Part shown: one piece after another, positions 44,812-53,063 of the stretch | How the letters are laid out: each line of letters starts with the position of its first letter | How positions within the stretch are numbered: the stretch's first letter is position 1 | Assembly (NCBI RefSeq): GCF_036226465.1 | Contig: NZ_CP108476.1 | Span: 6,944,001-7,008,000 of the forward strand | DNA length: 64,000 nt | Direction: 5' to 3' | DNA from: Kitasatospora sp. NBC_01250 | Lineage (GTDB): Bacteria > Actinomycetota > Actinomycetes > Streptomycetales > Streptomycetaceae | Translations under genes and position numbers: made by a program | The notes under the pieces: generated by a model | What the model was told of the DNA's origin: nothing | The model's input: only the letters and a program-made list of their open reading frames with translations | The model's database searches: none

Positions 44812-45668
44812 CCGTCCCGTCCACGGCGGTGCCGCGCGGCCGGAGCCCCCTCGGGCCGCGCGGCGTACTGCGCCGCAGCGCGGCCGTGCTGATCGGCCTC
44901 TGCTTCCTGTTCCCCTTCTACTACGTGCTGGCCACCTCGCTGAACTCGGCCTCGCAGTCCAGCAGCATCGCCGACCTGCTGCTGCCGCACTGGCACTGGG
45001 AGAACTACTCCCGGGCCTGGGCCGCCGCGCCCTGGGTGCGGCTGTTCCTGAACACCCTGCTGATCGGCTCCTGCACCGTGGTGCTGGCGCTGGCCACCTC
45101 GCTGCTGGCCGGCTTCGCCTTCGGGGTGATGAAGTTCCGCGGCCGGGGCGTGCTGTTCACCCTGGTGATGGCGGTGATGATGGTGCCGAGCACGGTGCTG
45201 ATCATCCCCGACTACGTCATCGCCAGTGACATCAACTGGCTGAACACGTACTGGATCCAGATCGTGCCCTGGGGCGCGAGCGTCTTCGGGATCTTCCTGG
45301 TCCGGCAGTTCTTCCTGGGCCTGCCCGGCGAGCTGTTCGACGCCGCCGAGCTGGACGGCGCCGGGCGGCTGCGGATGCTCTGGTCGGTGGGCATGCCGCT
45401 GGTGCGCCCGGCCATGCTGATCATCGCCCTGCAGGTCTTCCTGGGCTGCTGGAACTCCTTCCTGTGGCCGTTCATCATGACCCAGGACACCAGCGTGCAG
45501 CCGGTCGAGGTGGGCCTGGCGGCCTTCGCCGGCGCCGACGGCACCGACTACCCGGGCCTGGCCGCGGCGGTCGTCTTCACCACCGTGCCGGTGCTGGCCT
45601 TCTTCCTCGCGCTGCAGCGGCACTTCGTCACCGGCGCCATGTCGACGGCAGGTGGTGTCCGTGGCTGA
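44808..45668 (+). CDS. Sugar-type ABC importer permease, 286 aa
   Basis: GTG 44808 overlaps the lipoprotein stop (GTGA). Six TM helices; EAA loop DAAELDGAGRLRMLW. MalG/UgpE-like partner of the first permease. Confidence 0.94.
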   Translation: MTVPSTAVPRGRSPLGPRGVLRRSAAVLIGLCFLFPFYYVLATSLNSASQSSSIADLLLPHWHWENYSRAWAAAPWVRLFLNTLLIGSCTVVLALATSLLAGFAFGVMKFRGRGVLFTLVMAVMMVPSTVLIIPDYVIASDINWLNTYWIQIVPWGASVFGIFLVRQFFLGLPGELFDAAELDGAGRLRMLWSVGMPLVRPAMLIIALQVFLGCWNSFLWPFIMTQDTSVQPVEVGLAAFAGADGTDYPGLAAAVVFTTVPVLAFFLALQRHFVTGAMSTAGGVRG

Positions 45669-46383
45669 GACAGCGTCACATTCCGTACTGATCACGGACT
45701 TCGACGGCACCCTGTACCGCGGCGACGCGCCGATCCGGCACTACGCCGAGCAGGCCGCCCGCCCGCTCGCGAGTGCCGCCCGCGCCGAACTTCTCGGCGG
45801 GGTGGAGGAGTTCCTGGAGATCGGCGCCAAGGCCGCAGGCGGGGCCCTGGCCGGGGCCATCGACGGCTGGGAGGCCGTCGCGGTGCTCGGCCGCCGGGCG
45901 GGCCTGGCCACCGAGGAGCTGAACCGGGCCTTCGCCGCGACCCGCGAGCTGATGCTGGACGCCGTCCGCTGTCCGCTCGAAGTCCCCGCCGGCTACGCCG
46001 AGCTGATCACCGAGCTGCGCGCCTCGGGGGTGCGGGTGGTGCTCGCCACCAACAGCCCGGCCGCGGGCCTGCAGGCGCTGCTGGACCGGCTCGAACTGCC
46101 GCCGCTGCTGGACGCCGTGGTCTCCGGCACCGGCAAGCCCGAGGGCCTGCGCCGGCTGCTGCACGAGGAGCGGGCCGGCGCCGAGGCCGGCCGCCTGTGC
46201 GTGATCGGCGACCACTGGCGCAACGACATCGAGCCGGGCCGCGAGATCGGCGCGCACAGCACCTACATCGACCGCTTCGGCCGGGCCGACGGCCCCGCCG
46301 ACGCGATCGCCCCCACCGTCGAGGGGTTGCTCGACTCCATCCGGACCTGGGCCGCGTCCCGGGCTCCGATCGAAAGGAACTGA
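45661..46383 (+). CDS. HAD-superfamily phosphatase, 240 aa
   Basis: HAD motif I is DFDGTL (nucleophile Asp), motif II LATNSPA, motif III Lys in GTGKPEGLR and motif IV IGDHWRNDIEPG. GTG 45661 overlaps the permease stop; two GTG codons just upstream are alternatives. Probably dephosphorylates the imported compound or a derivative in the cytoplasm. Confidence 0.88.
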   Translation: MAETASHSVLITDFDGTLYRGDAPIRHYAEQAARPLASAARAELLGGVEEFLEIGAKAAGGALAGAIDGWEAVAVLGRRAGLATEELNRAFAATRELMLDAVRCPLEVPAGYAELITELRASGVRVVLATNSPAAGLQALLDRLELPPLLDAVVSGTGKPEGLRRLLHEERAGAEAGRLCVIGDHWRNDIEPGREIGAHSTYIDRFGRADGPADAIAPTVEGLLDSIRTWAASRAPIERN

Positions 46384-46392
46384 TCCCCCCGT

Positions 46393-47661
46393 ATGGCCAC
46401 CATCGAATTCTGGGGCGGCGTCGGCGTCATCGGCGGCAGCAAGGTCCTGGTCCAGCAGGACGGGCACCGGGTGCTGCTGGACATCGGCATGGACATCCCC
46501 TCCGGCGGCGACCTGTTCCGGCGGCCGGTGCGCGAGCGCCCGGGCCGGGAGCTGGCCGACCGGCTGCGGCTGGGCGCCGCGCCCGCGCTGCCCGGCCTGT
46601 TCGCGCCCGAGGCGCTGGGCCCGGGCTCCCCGCTGGCCGAACCGACCGGTGAGACCGCGGTCTTCGTCAGCCACCCGCACATCGACCACGTGGGCCTGGC
46701 CGGCTTCGTGCGCCCCGAGGTCCCGGTGTACGCGCACACCGAGGCGGTCGACGTGCTCACCGCGCTGGCCGCCACCGGGCAGGGCCTGACCCACGCCGAG
46801 CCCGACTGGCAGCGCCTGACGGGCAATCAGAAGGTCACCGTGGGCCCGCTGGAGGTGGAGTGCGTGCCGGTCGACCACGACGTCCCCGGCGCCAGCGGCT
46901 ACCTGGTGCACACCCCGGACGGCACCCTGGCCTTCACCGGCGACTACCGCTTCCACGGCCACCACCCGCAGCGCTCCTGGGACTTCGTCGACCGGGCGGC
47001 CGACAGCGCCGTGCTGGTCACCGAGGGCACCACGCTCGGCTGGGACAGCCCCGAGCGCCCGCGTGACGAGCAGGACGTGGCCCGCGACTTCGCCGCCGCG
47101 CTGGAGCGCACCCCGGGCCTGGTGCTGCTCTCGCTCTACCCGCGCGACATCGACCGGGTGCGGGCCTTCCTGGAGATCGCCGAGGCGGCCGGGCGGCGGA
47201 TCGTCTGGACCGAGCAGATCGCGGCCTTCCTGCGCCTGGTCGGCGTCCCGCAGGCGCTCTCGCCGGCCGAGGTGCCGCTGGCCGAGGTGCACGCCGAGCC
47301 GGGCCGCTACGTGCTGATGCCGGACCCGAACGACCTGCCCTCGCTGCTCGACCTGCCGGTCGGCGACGGCTACCCGCCGGCCTGCCTGGTGCACGCCAAC
47401 GGCGAGCCGCTGGGCCCCTTCGAACCGCGCTGGGCGCCGTTCGCCGACTGGCTGACCGCACTGGGCATCCCGCTGCGCCAGATCGGCTGCTCGGGCCACG
47501 CGAGCCAGGACGACCTGCACCGGATGCTGGAGCGGCTGCGCCCCGGTACGGTCTTTCCGATCCACACCACCGCGCCCACCCGGCTGCACCCGCCGCGCGG
47601 GGTGCGCCGGGTGCTCGCGGCCTACGGGAGCTCCTACACCTTCGGTGGCGACAAGCTCTGA
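46393..47661 (+). CDS. Metallo-beta-lactamase-fold hydrolase, RNase J-like, 422 aa
   Basis: Zinc motif SHPHIDHVG (about residues 93-101), VDHD and FTGDYRFHG, followed by a beta-CASP-like region with GCSGHASQDDLHRML and FPIHTT near the end. These are features of the RNase J/MBL-RMMBL group. Located as the last gene of an importer operon rather than with RNA-processing genes, and lacking the C-terminal domain of true RNase J, it may act on a small phosphodiester; this is inference. Confidence 0.85.
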   Translation: MATIEFWGGVGVIGGSKVLVQQDGHRVLLDIGMDIPSGGDLFRRPVRERPGRELADRLRLGAAPALPGLFAPEALGPGSPLAEPTGETAVFVSHPHIDHVGLAGFVRPEVPVYAHTEAVDVLTALAATGQGLTHAEPDWQRLTGNQKVTVGPLEVECVPVDHDVPGASGYLVHTPDGTLAFTGDYRFHGHHPQRSWDFVDRAADSAVLVTEGTTLGWDSPERPRDEQDVARDFAAALERTPGLVLLSLYPRDIDRVRAFLEIAEAAGRRIVWTEQIAAFLRLVGVPQALSPAEVPLAEVHAEPGRYVLMPDPNDLPSLLDLPVGDGYPPACLVHANGEPLGPFEPRWAPFADWLTALGIPLRQIGCSGHASQDDLHRMLERLRPGTVFPIHTTAPTRLHPPRGVRRVLAAYGSSYTFGGDKL

Positions 47662-47803
47662 CCTGCTCGTTCTCCGCTGCCCGGCGCTGTGACGGGATCA
47701 GGACGCGGGCGTGACGGAGCCGTACCGGGAACGCTCAGCCGGATGCGTTATCGTTCACGCCTGTCGGCACGTCAGCAACAAGAAACCGGGCAGGGGAGAC
47801 ACC

Positions 47804-48028
47804 GTGCGGGAGTACTACGAGCGCGAGGAAATCATCGAGCGCGACGGGTTCTTCGGGGGCGAGGAGATCATCGAGCGCGAGGAGATCGTGCGTCGGGGCG
47901 CCTTCGGCCGAGAGGAGATCATCGAGCGCGAGACCATCGTCGAGCGCCCCGGTTTCCTGGGCGGCTTCTTCGGCGGCGAGGAGATCGTCGAGCGCGAGGA
48001 GATCATCGAGCGGGACTCCTTCTTCTAG
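47804..48028 (+). CDS. EEIIER-repeat protein, 74 aa
   Basis: GTG 47804 is preceded by AGGGGAGA. The protein consists of charged repeats EEIIERD, EEIIERE, EEIVRR, EEIIERE, EEIVERE and EEIIERD, broken by GFFGG and GFLGGFFGG turns, and ends DSFF. Predicted charge-patterned amphipathic helices or strands; no signal peptide. Function unknown. It lies alone ahead of the hydrogenase locus, separated by a strong terminator. Confidence 0.75.
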   Translation: MREYYEREEIIERDGFFGGEEIIEREEIVRRGAFGREEIIERETIVERPGFLGGFFGGEEIVEREEIIERDSFF

Positions 48029-48076
48029 GACTCCGGGCTTCTGGGACTCCGGGGCCGTGGGCCCCGTTGACCGGCT

Positions 48077-48117
48077 GACGGGCCGGTGGCGACCGAACGG
48101 GTCGCCACCGGCCCGTC
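48077..48117 (+). terminator. Strong intrinsic terminator after the EEIIER gene
   Basis: Perfect 18-bp stem, core GACGGGCCGGTGGCGACC with its complement after a GAACG loop. Isolates the hydrogenase promoter region (48118-48282) from upstream transcription. Confidence 0.85.
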
Positions 48118-48282
48118 GTGCGTCCGGCGACGCGCGGGTGCCCACCCGGTCGGCCCAGTGCGGCTGCCGCTGTTCGGGGTACCGCCGCGGCCGTTCACCC
48201 GTACGAAGAGCTCCGGGGGCTGCTAAGAAGGGGAGCGAGACCGTTTTGTCGGCCTCGTCCCGTTTCTTGAGGAGGCATCCTC

Positions 48283-49368
48283 ATGGGTGCGACAGCAACC
48301 ACCGCGGCTGAGGCAGGCCGCGGCGACCCCCAGGGCGCCGAGCAGCCGCCGGTGCACATTCTCTGGATCAACGCCGGCCTGAGCTGCGACGGCGACTCCG
48401 TGGCGCTGACCGCCGCGATGCAGCCGAGCATCGAGGAGATCGTCACCGGCGCGCTGCCCGGACTGCCGAAGATCGCCGTCCACTGGCCGCTGATCGACTT
48501 CGAGTGCGGTCCGGTGCAGGGCGCGGACAACTTCGTCGAGTGGTTCTTCAAGGCCGACCGCGGCGAACTCGACCCCTTCGTGCTGGTCGTCGAGGGCTCG
48601 ATCCCCAACGAGGCGATCAAGCCGGAGGGCTACTGGTGCGGCTTCGGCGACGATCCCGCCACCGGCCAGCCGATCACCACCAGTGAGTGGCTCGACCGGC
48701 TGGCCCCCAAGGCCACCGCCGTGGTCGCCATCGGCACCTGTGCCACGTACGGCGGTATCCACGCGATGGCGGGCAACCCGACCGGCGCGATGGGCGTGCC
48801 GGACTACCTCGGCTGGGACTGGAAGTCCAAGGCCGGCCTGCCGATCGTCTGCGTGCCCGGCTGCCCGATCCAGCCGGACAACTTCGCCGAGACGCTGACC
48901 TACCTGCTCTACCAGTTGGCCGGCTCCGCGCCGATGATCCCGCTGGACGACAAGCTCCGCCCCACCTGGCTCTTCGGTGCCACGGTGCACGAGGGCTGTG
49001 ACCGCGGCGGCTACTACGAGCAGGGCCAGTTCGCCACCGAGTACGGCCGCCCCGAGTGCCTGGTGCGGCTGGGCTGCTGGGGGCCGGTGGTCAAGTGCAA
49101 CGTCCCCAAGCGCGGCTGGATCAACGGCGTCGGCGGCTGCCCCAACGTCGGCGGCATCTGCATCGCCTGCACGATGCCGGGCTTCCCGGACAAGTTCATG
49201 CCGTTCATGGACCCGCCGCCCGGCTCGCACGTCTCCAGCAACGCCAGCTCGGCGTACGGCCAGGTGATCCGCCGCCTGCGCTCGATCACCACGAAGACGG
49301 TGGACAAGGAGCCCAAGTGGCGCCAGACCGGTCGCAAGCTGACGACCGGCTACCGCCCGCCCTGGTGA
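48283..49368 (+). CDS. hhyS: Group 1h [NiFe] hydrogenase small subunit, 361 aa
   Basis: GAGGAGG precedes the ATG by 7 nt. Carries the Fe-S clusters passing electrons from the active site: LSCDGDS at Cys35 (an Asp close by, as in group 1h where one proximal-cluster Cys is replaced), IGTCATYGG, PGCPIQPDNF, HEGCDRGGYYEQ, RLGCWGPVVKCN and CPNVGGICIACTMPGF. No twin-arginine signal is present, unlike most group 1 uptake enzymes. Group 1h enzymes oxidise atmospheric H2 at very low concentration in starved or sporulating actinobacteria. Confidence 0.95.
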   Translation: MGATATTAAEAGRGDPQGAEQPPVHILWINAGLSCDGDSVALTAAMQPSIEEIVTGALPGLPKIAVHWPLIDFECGPVQGADNFVEWFFKADRGELDPFVLVVEGSIPNEAIKPEGYWCGFGDDPATGQPITTSEWLDRLAPKATAVVAIGTCATYGGIHAMAGNPTGAMGVPDYLGWDWKSKAGLPIVCVPGCPIQPDNFAETLTYLLYQLAGSAPMIPLDDKLRPTWLFGATVHEGCDRGGYYEQGQFATEYGRPECLVRLGCWGPVVKCNVPKRGWINGVGGCPNVGGICIACTMPGFPDKFMPFMDPPPGSHVSSNASSAYGQVIRRLRSITTKTVDKEPKWRQTGRKLTTGYRPPW

Positions 49369-49378
49369 CGCGGGGATC

Positions 49379-49415
49379 CAGGTAGGCCGCACGCCGTGCG
49401 CGTGCGGCCTACCTG
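49379..49415 (+). promoter_or_regulatory. 16-bp hairpin between hhyS and hhyL
   Basis: CAGGTAGGCCGCACGC / GCGTGCGGCCTACCTG with a CGTGC loop, 10 nt after the small-subunit stop and 93 nt before the large-subunit start. Could partially terminate, stabilise the hhyS message or be a processing site. Confidence 0.75.
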
Positions 49416-49508
49416 CGCACCCGCCCGCTTCGACCCGACACCCCGCTTTTCCGCTTTTCCGATGAACCGCTCGACCCCCCCAGTGCGCAGAAGGGCAGCG
49501 ACAAGACG

Positions 49509-51293
49509 ATGACAGCGACGACGAAGCCGGCCGGCGACGGCAGCGGCCTGGTGGAGATGTCCTGGGATCCGATCACCCGGATCGTGGGCAGTCTCGGCAT
49601 CCACACGAAGATCGACTTCAAGCAGAAGCGGGTCGCGGAGTGCTACAGCACCTCCTCGGTCTTCCGCGGCTACAGCGTCTTCATGCGCGGCAAGGACCCG
49701 CGTGACGCGCACTTCATCACCAGCCGGATCTGCGGCATCTGCGGCGACAACCACGCCACCTGTTCGGTCTACGCCCAGAACATGGCCTACGGGGTGAAGC
49801 CGCCGCACCTGGGCGAGTGGATCATCAACCTCGGCGAGGCGGCCGAGTACATGTTCGACCACAACATCTTCCAGGAGAACCTGGTCGGGGTCGACTACTG
49901 CGAGAAGATGGTCCGCGAGACCAACCCCGGCGTGCTGGAGCTGGCCGAGCGCACCGAGGCGCCGCACGCCGGCGACCACGGGTACAAGACGATCGCCGAC
50001 ATCATGCGCTCGCTCAACCCCATCGAGGGCGAGTTCTACCGCGAGGCGCTGCAGGTCAGCCGCTACACCCGGGAGATGTTCTGCCTGATGGAGGGCCGCC
50101 ATGTGCACCCCTCCACGCTCTACCCGGGCGGCGTCGGCACGGTGGCCACCGTCCAGCTCTTCACCGACTACCTGACCCGGCTGATGCGCTACGTGGAGTT
50201 CATGAAGAAGGTCGTGCCGCTGCACGACGACCTCTTCGACTTCTTCTACCAGGCGCTGCCCGGCTACGAGGAGGTCGGCCGCCGCCGGGTGCTGCTCGGC
50301 TGCTGGGGCAGCCTCAACGACCCCGACCACTGCGACTTCACCTACCGGAACATGACCGACTGGGGCCGGCGGATGTTCGTCACCCCGGGCGTGGTGGTGG
50401 ACGGCAAGCTGGTCACCAACGACCTGACCGAGATCAACCTCGGCATCCGGATCCTGCTCGGCAGCTCGTACTACGAGGACTGGCAGGGCCAGGAGCTGTT
50501 CGTCACCCACGACCCGCTCGGCAACCCGGTCGACCCGCGCCATCCGTGGAACCAGCACACCATCCCGCAGCCGCAGAAGCGCAACTTCGACGACAAGTAC
50601 AGCTGGGTCATGTCGCCGCGCTGGTTCGACGGCAAGGAGCACCTGGCGCTGGACACCGGCGGCGGCCCGCTCGCCCGGCTCTGGTCCACCGCGCTCTCCG
50701 GACTGGTCGATATCGGCTACGTCAAGGCCACCGGGCACAGCGTGGTGATCAACCTGCCGAAGTCGATGACCAAGCCGGAGACCACCTTCGAGTGGAAGAT
50801 CCCGCAGTGGAGCAACGCGATCGAGCGCAACCGCGCCCGCACCTACTTCCAGGCCTACGCGGCGGCTGCCGCCCTGCACTTCACCGAGAAGGCACTCGCC
50901 GAGGTGCGCGCGGGCAAGACCCAGACCTGGGAGAAGTTCGAGGTGCCCGACGAGGGCCTCGGCTGCGGCTTCACCGAGGCGGTGCGCGGGGTGCTCTCGC
51001 ACCACATGGTGATCCGGGACGGCAAGATCGCCAACTACCACCCGTACCCGCCCACCCCGTGGAACGCCAGCGTCCGGGACAGCTACGGCACCCCCGGGCC
51101 GTACGAGGACGCGGTGCAGAACACGCCGATCTTCGAGGAGAACTCCCCGGAGAACTTCAAGGGCATCGACATCATGCGGGCGGTGCGCAGCTTCGACCCC
51201 TGTCTGCCCTGCGGGGTGCACATGTACGTCGGCGGCGGGAAGACCGTGCAGACCATGCACGTGCCCACCGGGTTGAGCGGGCTGGGCGGATGA
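49509..51293 (+). CDS. hhyL: Group 1h [NiFe] hydrogenase large subunit, 594 aa
   Basis: Holds the Ni-Fe centre: L1 motif RICGICGDNHATCS and L2 motif DPCLPCGVHM provide the four cysteines. Residues after GVH (MYVGGGKTVQTMHVPTG and onward) form the C-terminal extension expected to be cut by the endopeptidase encoded at 54448. Full length for the family. The ribosome site is weak (AAGG well upstream). The stop overlaps the next ATG by 4 nt. Confidence 0.96.
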   Translation: MTATTKPAGDGSGLVEMSWDPITRIVGSLGIHTKIDFKQKRVAECYSTSSVFRGYSVFMRGKDPRDAHFITSRICGICGDNHATCSVYAQNMAYGVKPPHLGEWIINLGEAAEYMFDHNIFQENLVGVDYCEKMVRETNPGVLELAERTEAPHAGDHGYKTIADIMRSLNPIEGEFYREALQVSRYTREMFCLMEGRHVHPSTLYPGGVGTVATVQLFTDYLTRLMRYVEFMKKVVPLHDDLFDFFYQALPGYEEVGRRRVLLGCWGSLNDPDHCDFTYRNMTDWGRRMFVTPGVVVDGKLVTNDLTEINLGIRILLGSSYYEDWQGQELFVTHDPLGNPVDPRHPWNQHTIPQPQKRNFDDKYSWVMSPRWFDGKEHLALDTGGGPLARLWSTALSGLVDIGYVKATGHSVVINLPKSMTKPETTFEWKIPQWSNAIERNRARTYFQAYAAAAALHFTEKALAEVRAGKTQTWEKFEVPDEGLGCGFTEAVRGVLSHHMVIRDGKIANYHPYPPTPWNASVRDSYGTPGPYEDAVQNTPIFEENSPENFKGIDIMRAVRSFDPCLPCGVHMYVGGGKTVQTMHVPTGLSGLGG

Positions 51294-51760
51294 CCGCCGA
51301 GCAGGTGGGCCTGCGGGTCCAGCAGGTGCTCGACCAGCTGGCCGAGGCCGGACAGGGCGAGGCGGCCGAGGAACTGGTGCGCACCCTGATGGAGTTCTAC
51401 GGCGCGGGGCTGGCCCGGATGGCGGCCCTGCTGCCCGCCGAGGCGCTCGGCGACGAGCTGGCGGCCGGGCTGCTGGTGCTGCACGACCTGCACCCGGAGG
51501 ACGTGCCCACCCGGATCGGGCGGGCGCTGGCGGCGGCGCCCGGCTGGGTGGTGCGCGACTTCGACGCCGCCACCGGCGTGCTGACGCTGCGTCAGGACGA
51601 GGGCGAGGGCGGCGGCGGATGCGGCTGCGGTGCCGCCCAGGGCGAGGAGCGGGTCGAGCAGGCGCTGGCCTGCTTCGCGCCCGAGGTCAGCGCGGTCGAA
51701 CTGGCCAAGCAGCCGGTGCTGTTGCAGATCGGCCCGCGTCCCACGGTGGAGGCCAGGTGA
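51290..51760 (+). CDS. Hydrogenase-locus accessory protein, NifU-like (tentative), 156 aa
   Basis: ATGA overlap with hhyL. N-terminal helical region (ELVRTLMEFYGAGLARMAAL), then a short alpha/beta region and a GGGGCGCGAA cysteine cluster near residue 105. A Fe-S or metal delivery role would suit the cysteines and position; similar small NifU-like proteins occupy this place in other group 1h loci. No direct functional evidence. Confidence 0.8.
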   Translation: MTAEQVGLRVQQVLDQLAEAGQGEAAEELVRTLMEFYGAGLARMAALLPAEALGDELAAGLLVLHDLHPEDVPTRIGRALAAAPGWVVRDFDAATGVLTLRQDEGEGGGGCGCGAAQGEERVEQALACFAPEVSAVELAKQPVLLQIGPRPTVEAR

Positions 51761-52404
51761 GCATGCGTCAGCTCGTGGGCCCCGGCACCGCGCTGCTGCG
51801 CCGGCTGCGTGAACCGGCGCCCCCGCAGCCCGAGCGGTGCGAGTTCTGCGACGTGCGGCTGCCCGGCGAGCACCGGCACCTGGCCGACCGCGACGAGCGC
51901 TCGCTGGTCTGCGTCTGCACGGCCTGCGCGCTGCTGCTGCGCCAGCCGGGCGCCGCCGAGGGTCGCTACCGGGGCCTGTCGGAGCGCTACCTCGCCGACT
52001 CGGAGCACCGGTTGACCGAGCAGGACTGGCAGGCGCTGCGGATCCCGGTCAGCTGCGCCTTCCTGTTCAAGGACACCGCGCTGGACCGGCTGGTCACCCT
52101 CTATCCGAGCCCGGCCGGCGCCGCCGAGAGCGAACTCGACGAGGCCGCCTCGCAGGCGCTGCTCGACGGCAGCCGGCTGGCCGCCGAGCTGGTCCCGGAC
52201 ACCGAGGCGCTGCTGCTGCGCCGCACGGCGGAGGGGATCCACTGCTACCTGGTCCCGATCGACGTCTGCTACGAGCTGGTGGGGCGGCTGCGGCTGTGCT
52301 GGCACGGCTTCGACGGCGGCTCGCAGGCCCGGGCCGAGCTGGACGGCTTCTTCGCCCGGCTGGCCGAACGCACGGCGACGGCACCGGCGGAGGTCCTGTC
52401 ATGA
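51757..52404 (+). CDS. DUF5947-like accessory protein with zinc-ribbon cysteines, 215 aa
   Basis: GTG 51757 overlaps the preceding stop; ATG 51763 is an equally good start with better spacing from GGAGG. Residues near 25-60 hold CEFCDVRLPGEHRHL and CVCTACALLL, a likely metal-binding pair. The remainder is a mixed alpha/beta region without catalytic motifs. Family conserved beside group 1h hydrogenases, function not established. Confidence 0.8.
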   Translation: MSMRQLVGPGTALLRRLREPAPPQPERCEFCDVRLPGEHRHLADRDERSLVCVCTACALLLRQPGAAEGRYRGLSERYLADSEHRLTEQDWQALRIPVSCAFLFKDTALDRLVTLYPSPAGAAESELDEAASQALLDGSRLAAELVPDTEALLLRRTAEGIHCYLVPIDVCYELVGRLRLCWHGFDGGSQARAELDGFFARLAERTATAPAEVLS

Positions 52405-53063
52405 CCGAACTCGCCTTCTCGTGCGCCGGGGTTCGCGCCGATGCGTATGCGGCCGTGCCGACGCTGGTGTTCCGCCTGCGGATCACCGCGGCCCCGGGCG
52501 TGCGGGTGCACGCGCTCGCGCTGCGCTGCCAGTTGCGCATCGAACCGGCCCGCCGCCCCTACGGCGAGGCCGAGGGCGAGAAGCTCGCCGACCTGTTCGG
52601 CGAGCGCTCGCGCTGGGGCGAGACGCTCAATCCGATCCAGTTCGCCCAGGTCTCGCTGATGGTCCCCGGCTTCGAGGGCGAGACCGAGACGGACCTGGTG
52701 GTGCCGTGCAGCTACGACCTGGAGGTGGCCGCCGGCCGCTACCTGCGGGCCCTTGCGAGCGGCGAGGTGCCGCTGCTGCTGCTCTTCTCCGGCACCGCCT
52801 TCGCCGGACCCGGCGGGTTCCAGGTCTCTCCGGTGCCCTGGGACAAGGAGGCGGTGGTGCGGATGCCGGTGCGGGTCTGGCAGGAGGCGATCGAGCAGCA
52901 CTTCCCGGGGTGCGGCTGGCTGCGGCTGCCCGGCGACCTGATCGACGAGCTGCTCGCCTACCGCTCCCGGCGGGCGTTGCCGTCCTGGGAGGCCACCGTG
53001 CGCGAACTGCTGAGCCTGGCACCGGCGGTGGCACCGGACCTGATCGAGGAGGTGGCGCTGTGA
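52401..53063 (+). CDS. DUF6084-like accessory protein, 220 aa
   Basis: ATGA overlap. The sequence is beta-rich (LVFRLRITAAPGVRVHALAL, TDLVVPCSYDLEVAAGRYL), with VPLLLLFSGTAFA and WLRLPGDLIDELLAYRSRR near the end. No cysteine motifs. Assigned only by position and resemblance to the uncharacterised protein found in this slot; function unknown. Confidence 0.75.
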   Translation: MTELAFSCAGVRADAYAAVPTLVFRLRITAAPGVRVHALALRCQLRIEPARRPYGEAEGEKLADLFGERSRWGETLNPIQFAQVSLMVPGFEGETETDLVVPCSYDLEVAAGRYLRALASGEVPLLLLFSGTAFAGPGGFQVSPVPWDKEAVVRMPVRVWQEAIEQHFPGCGWLRLPGDLIDELLAYRSRRALPSWEATVRELLSLAPAVAPDLIEEVAL

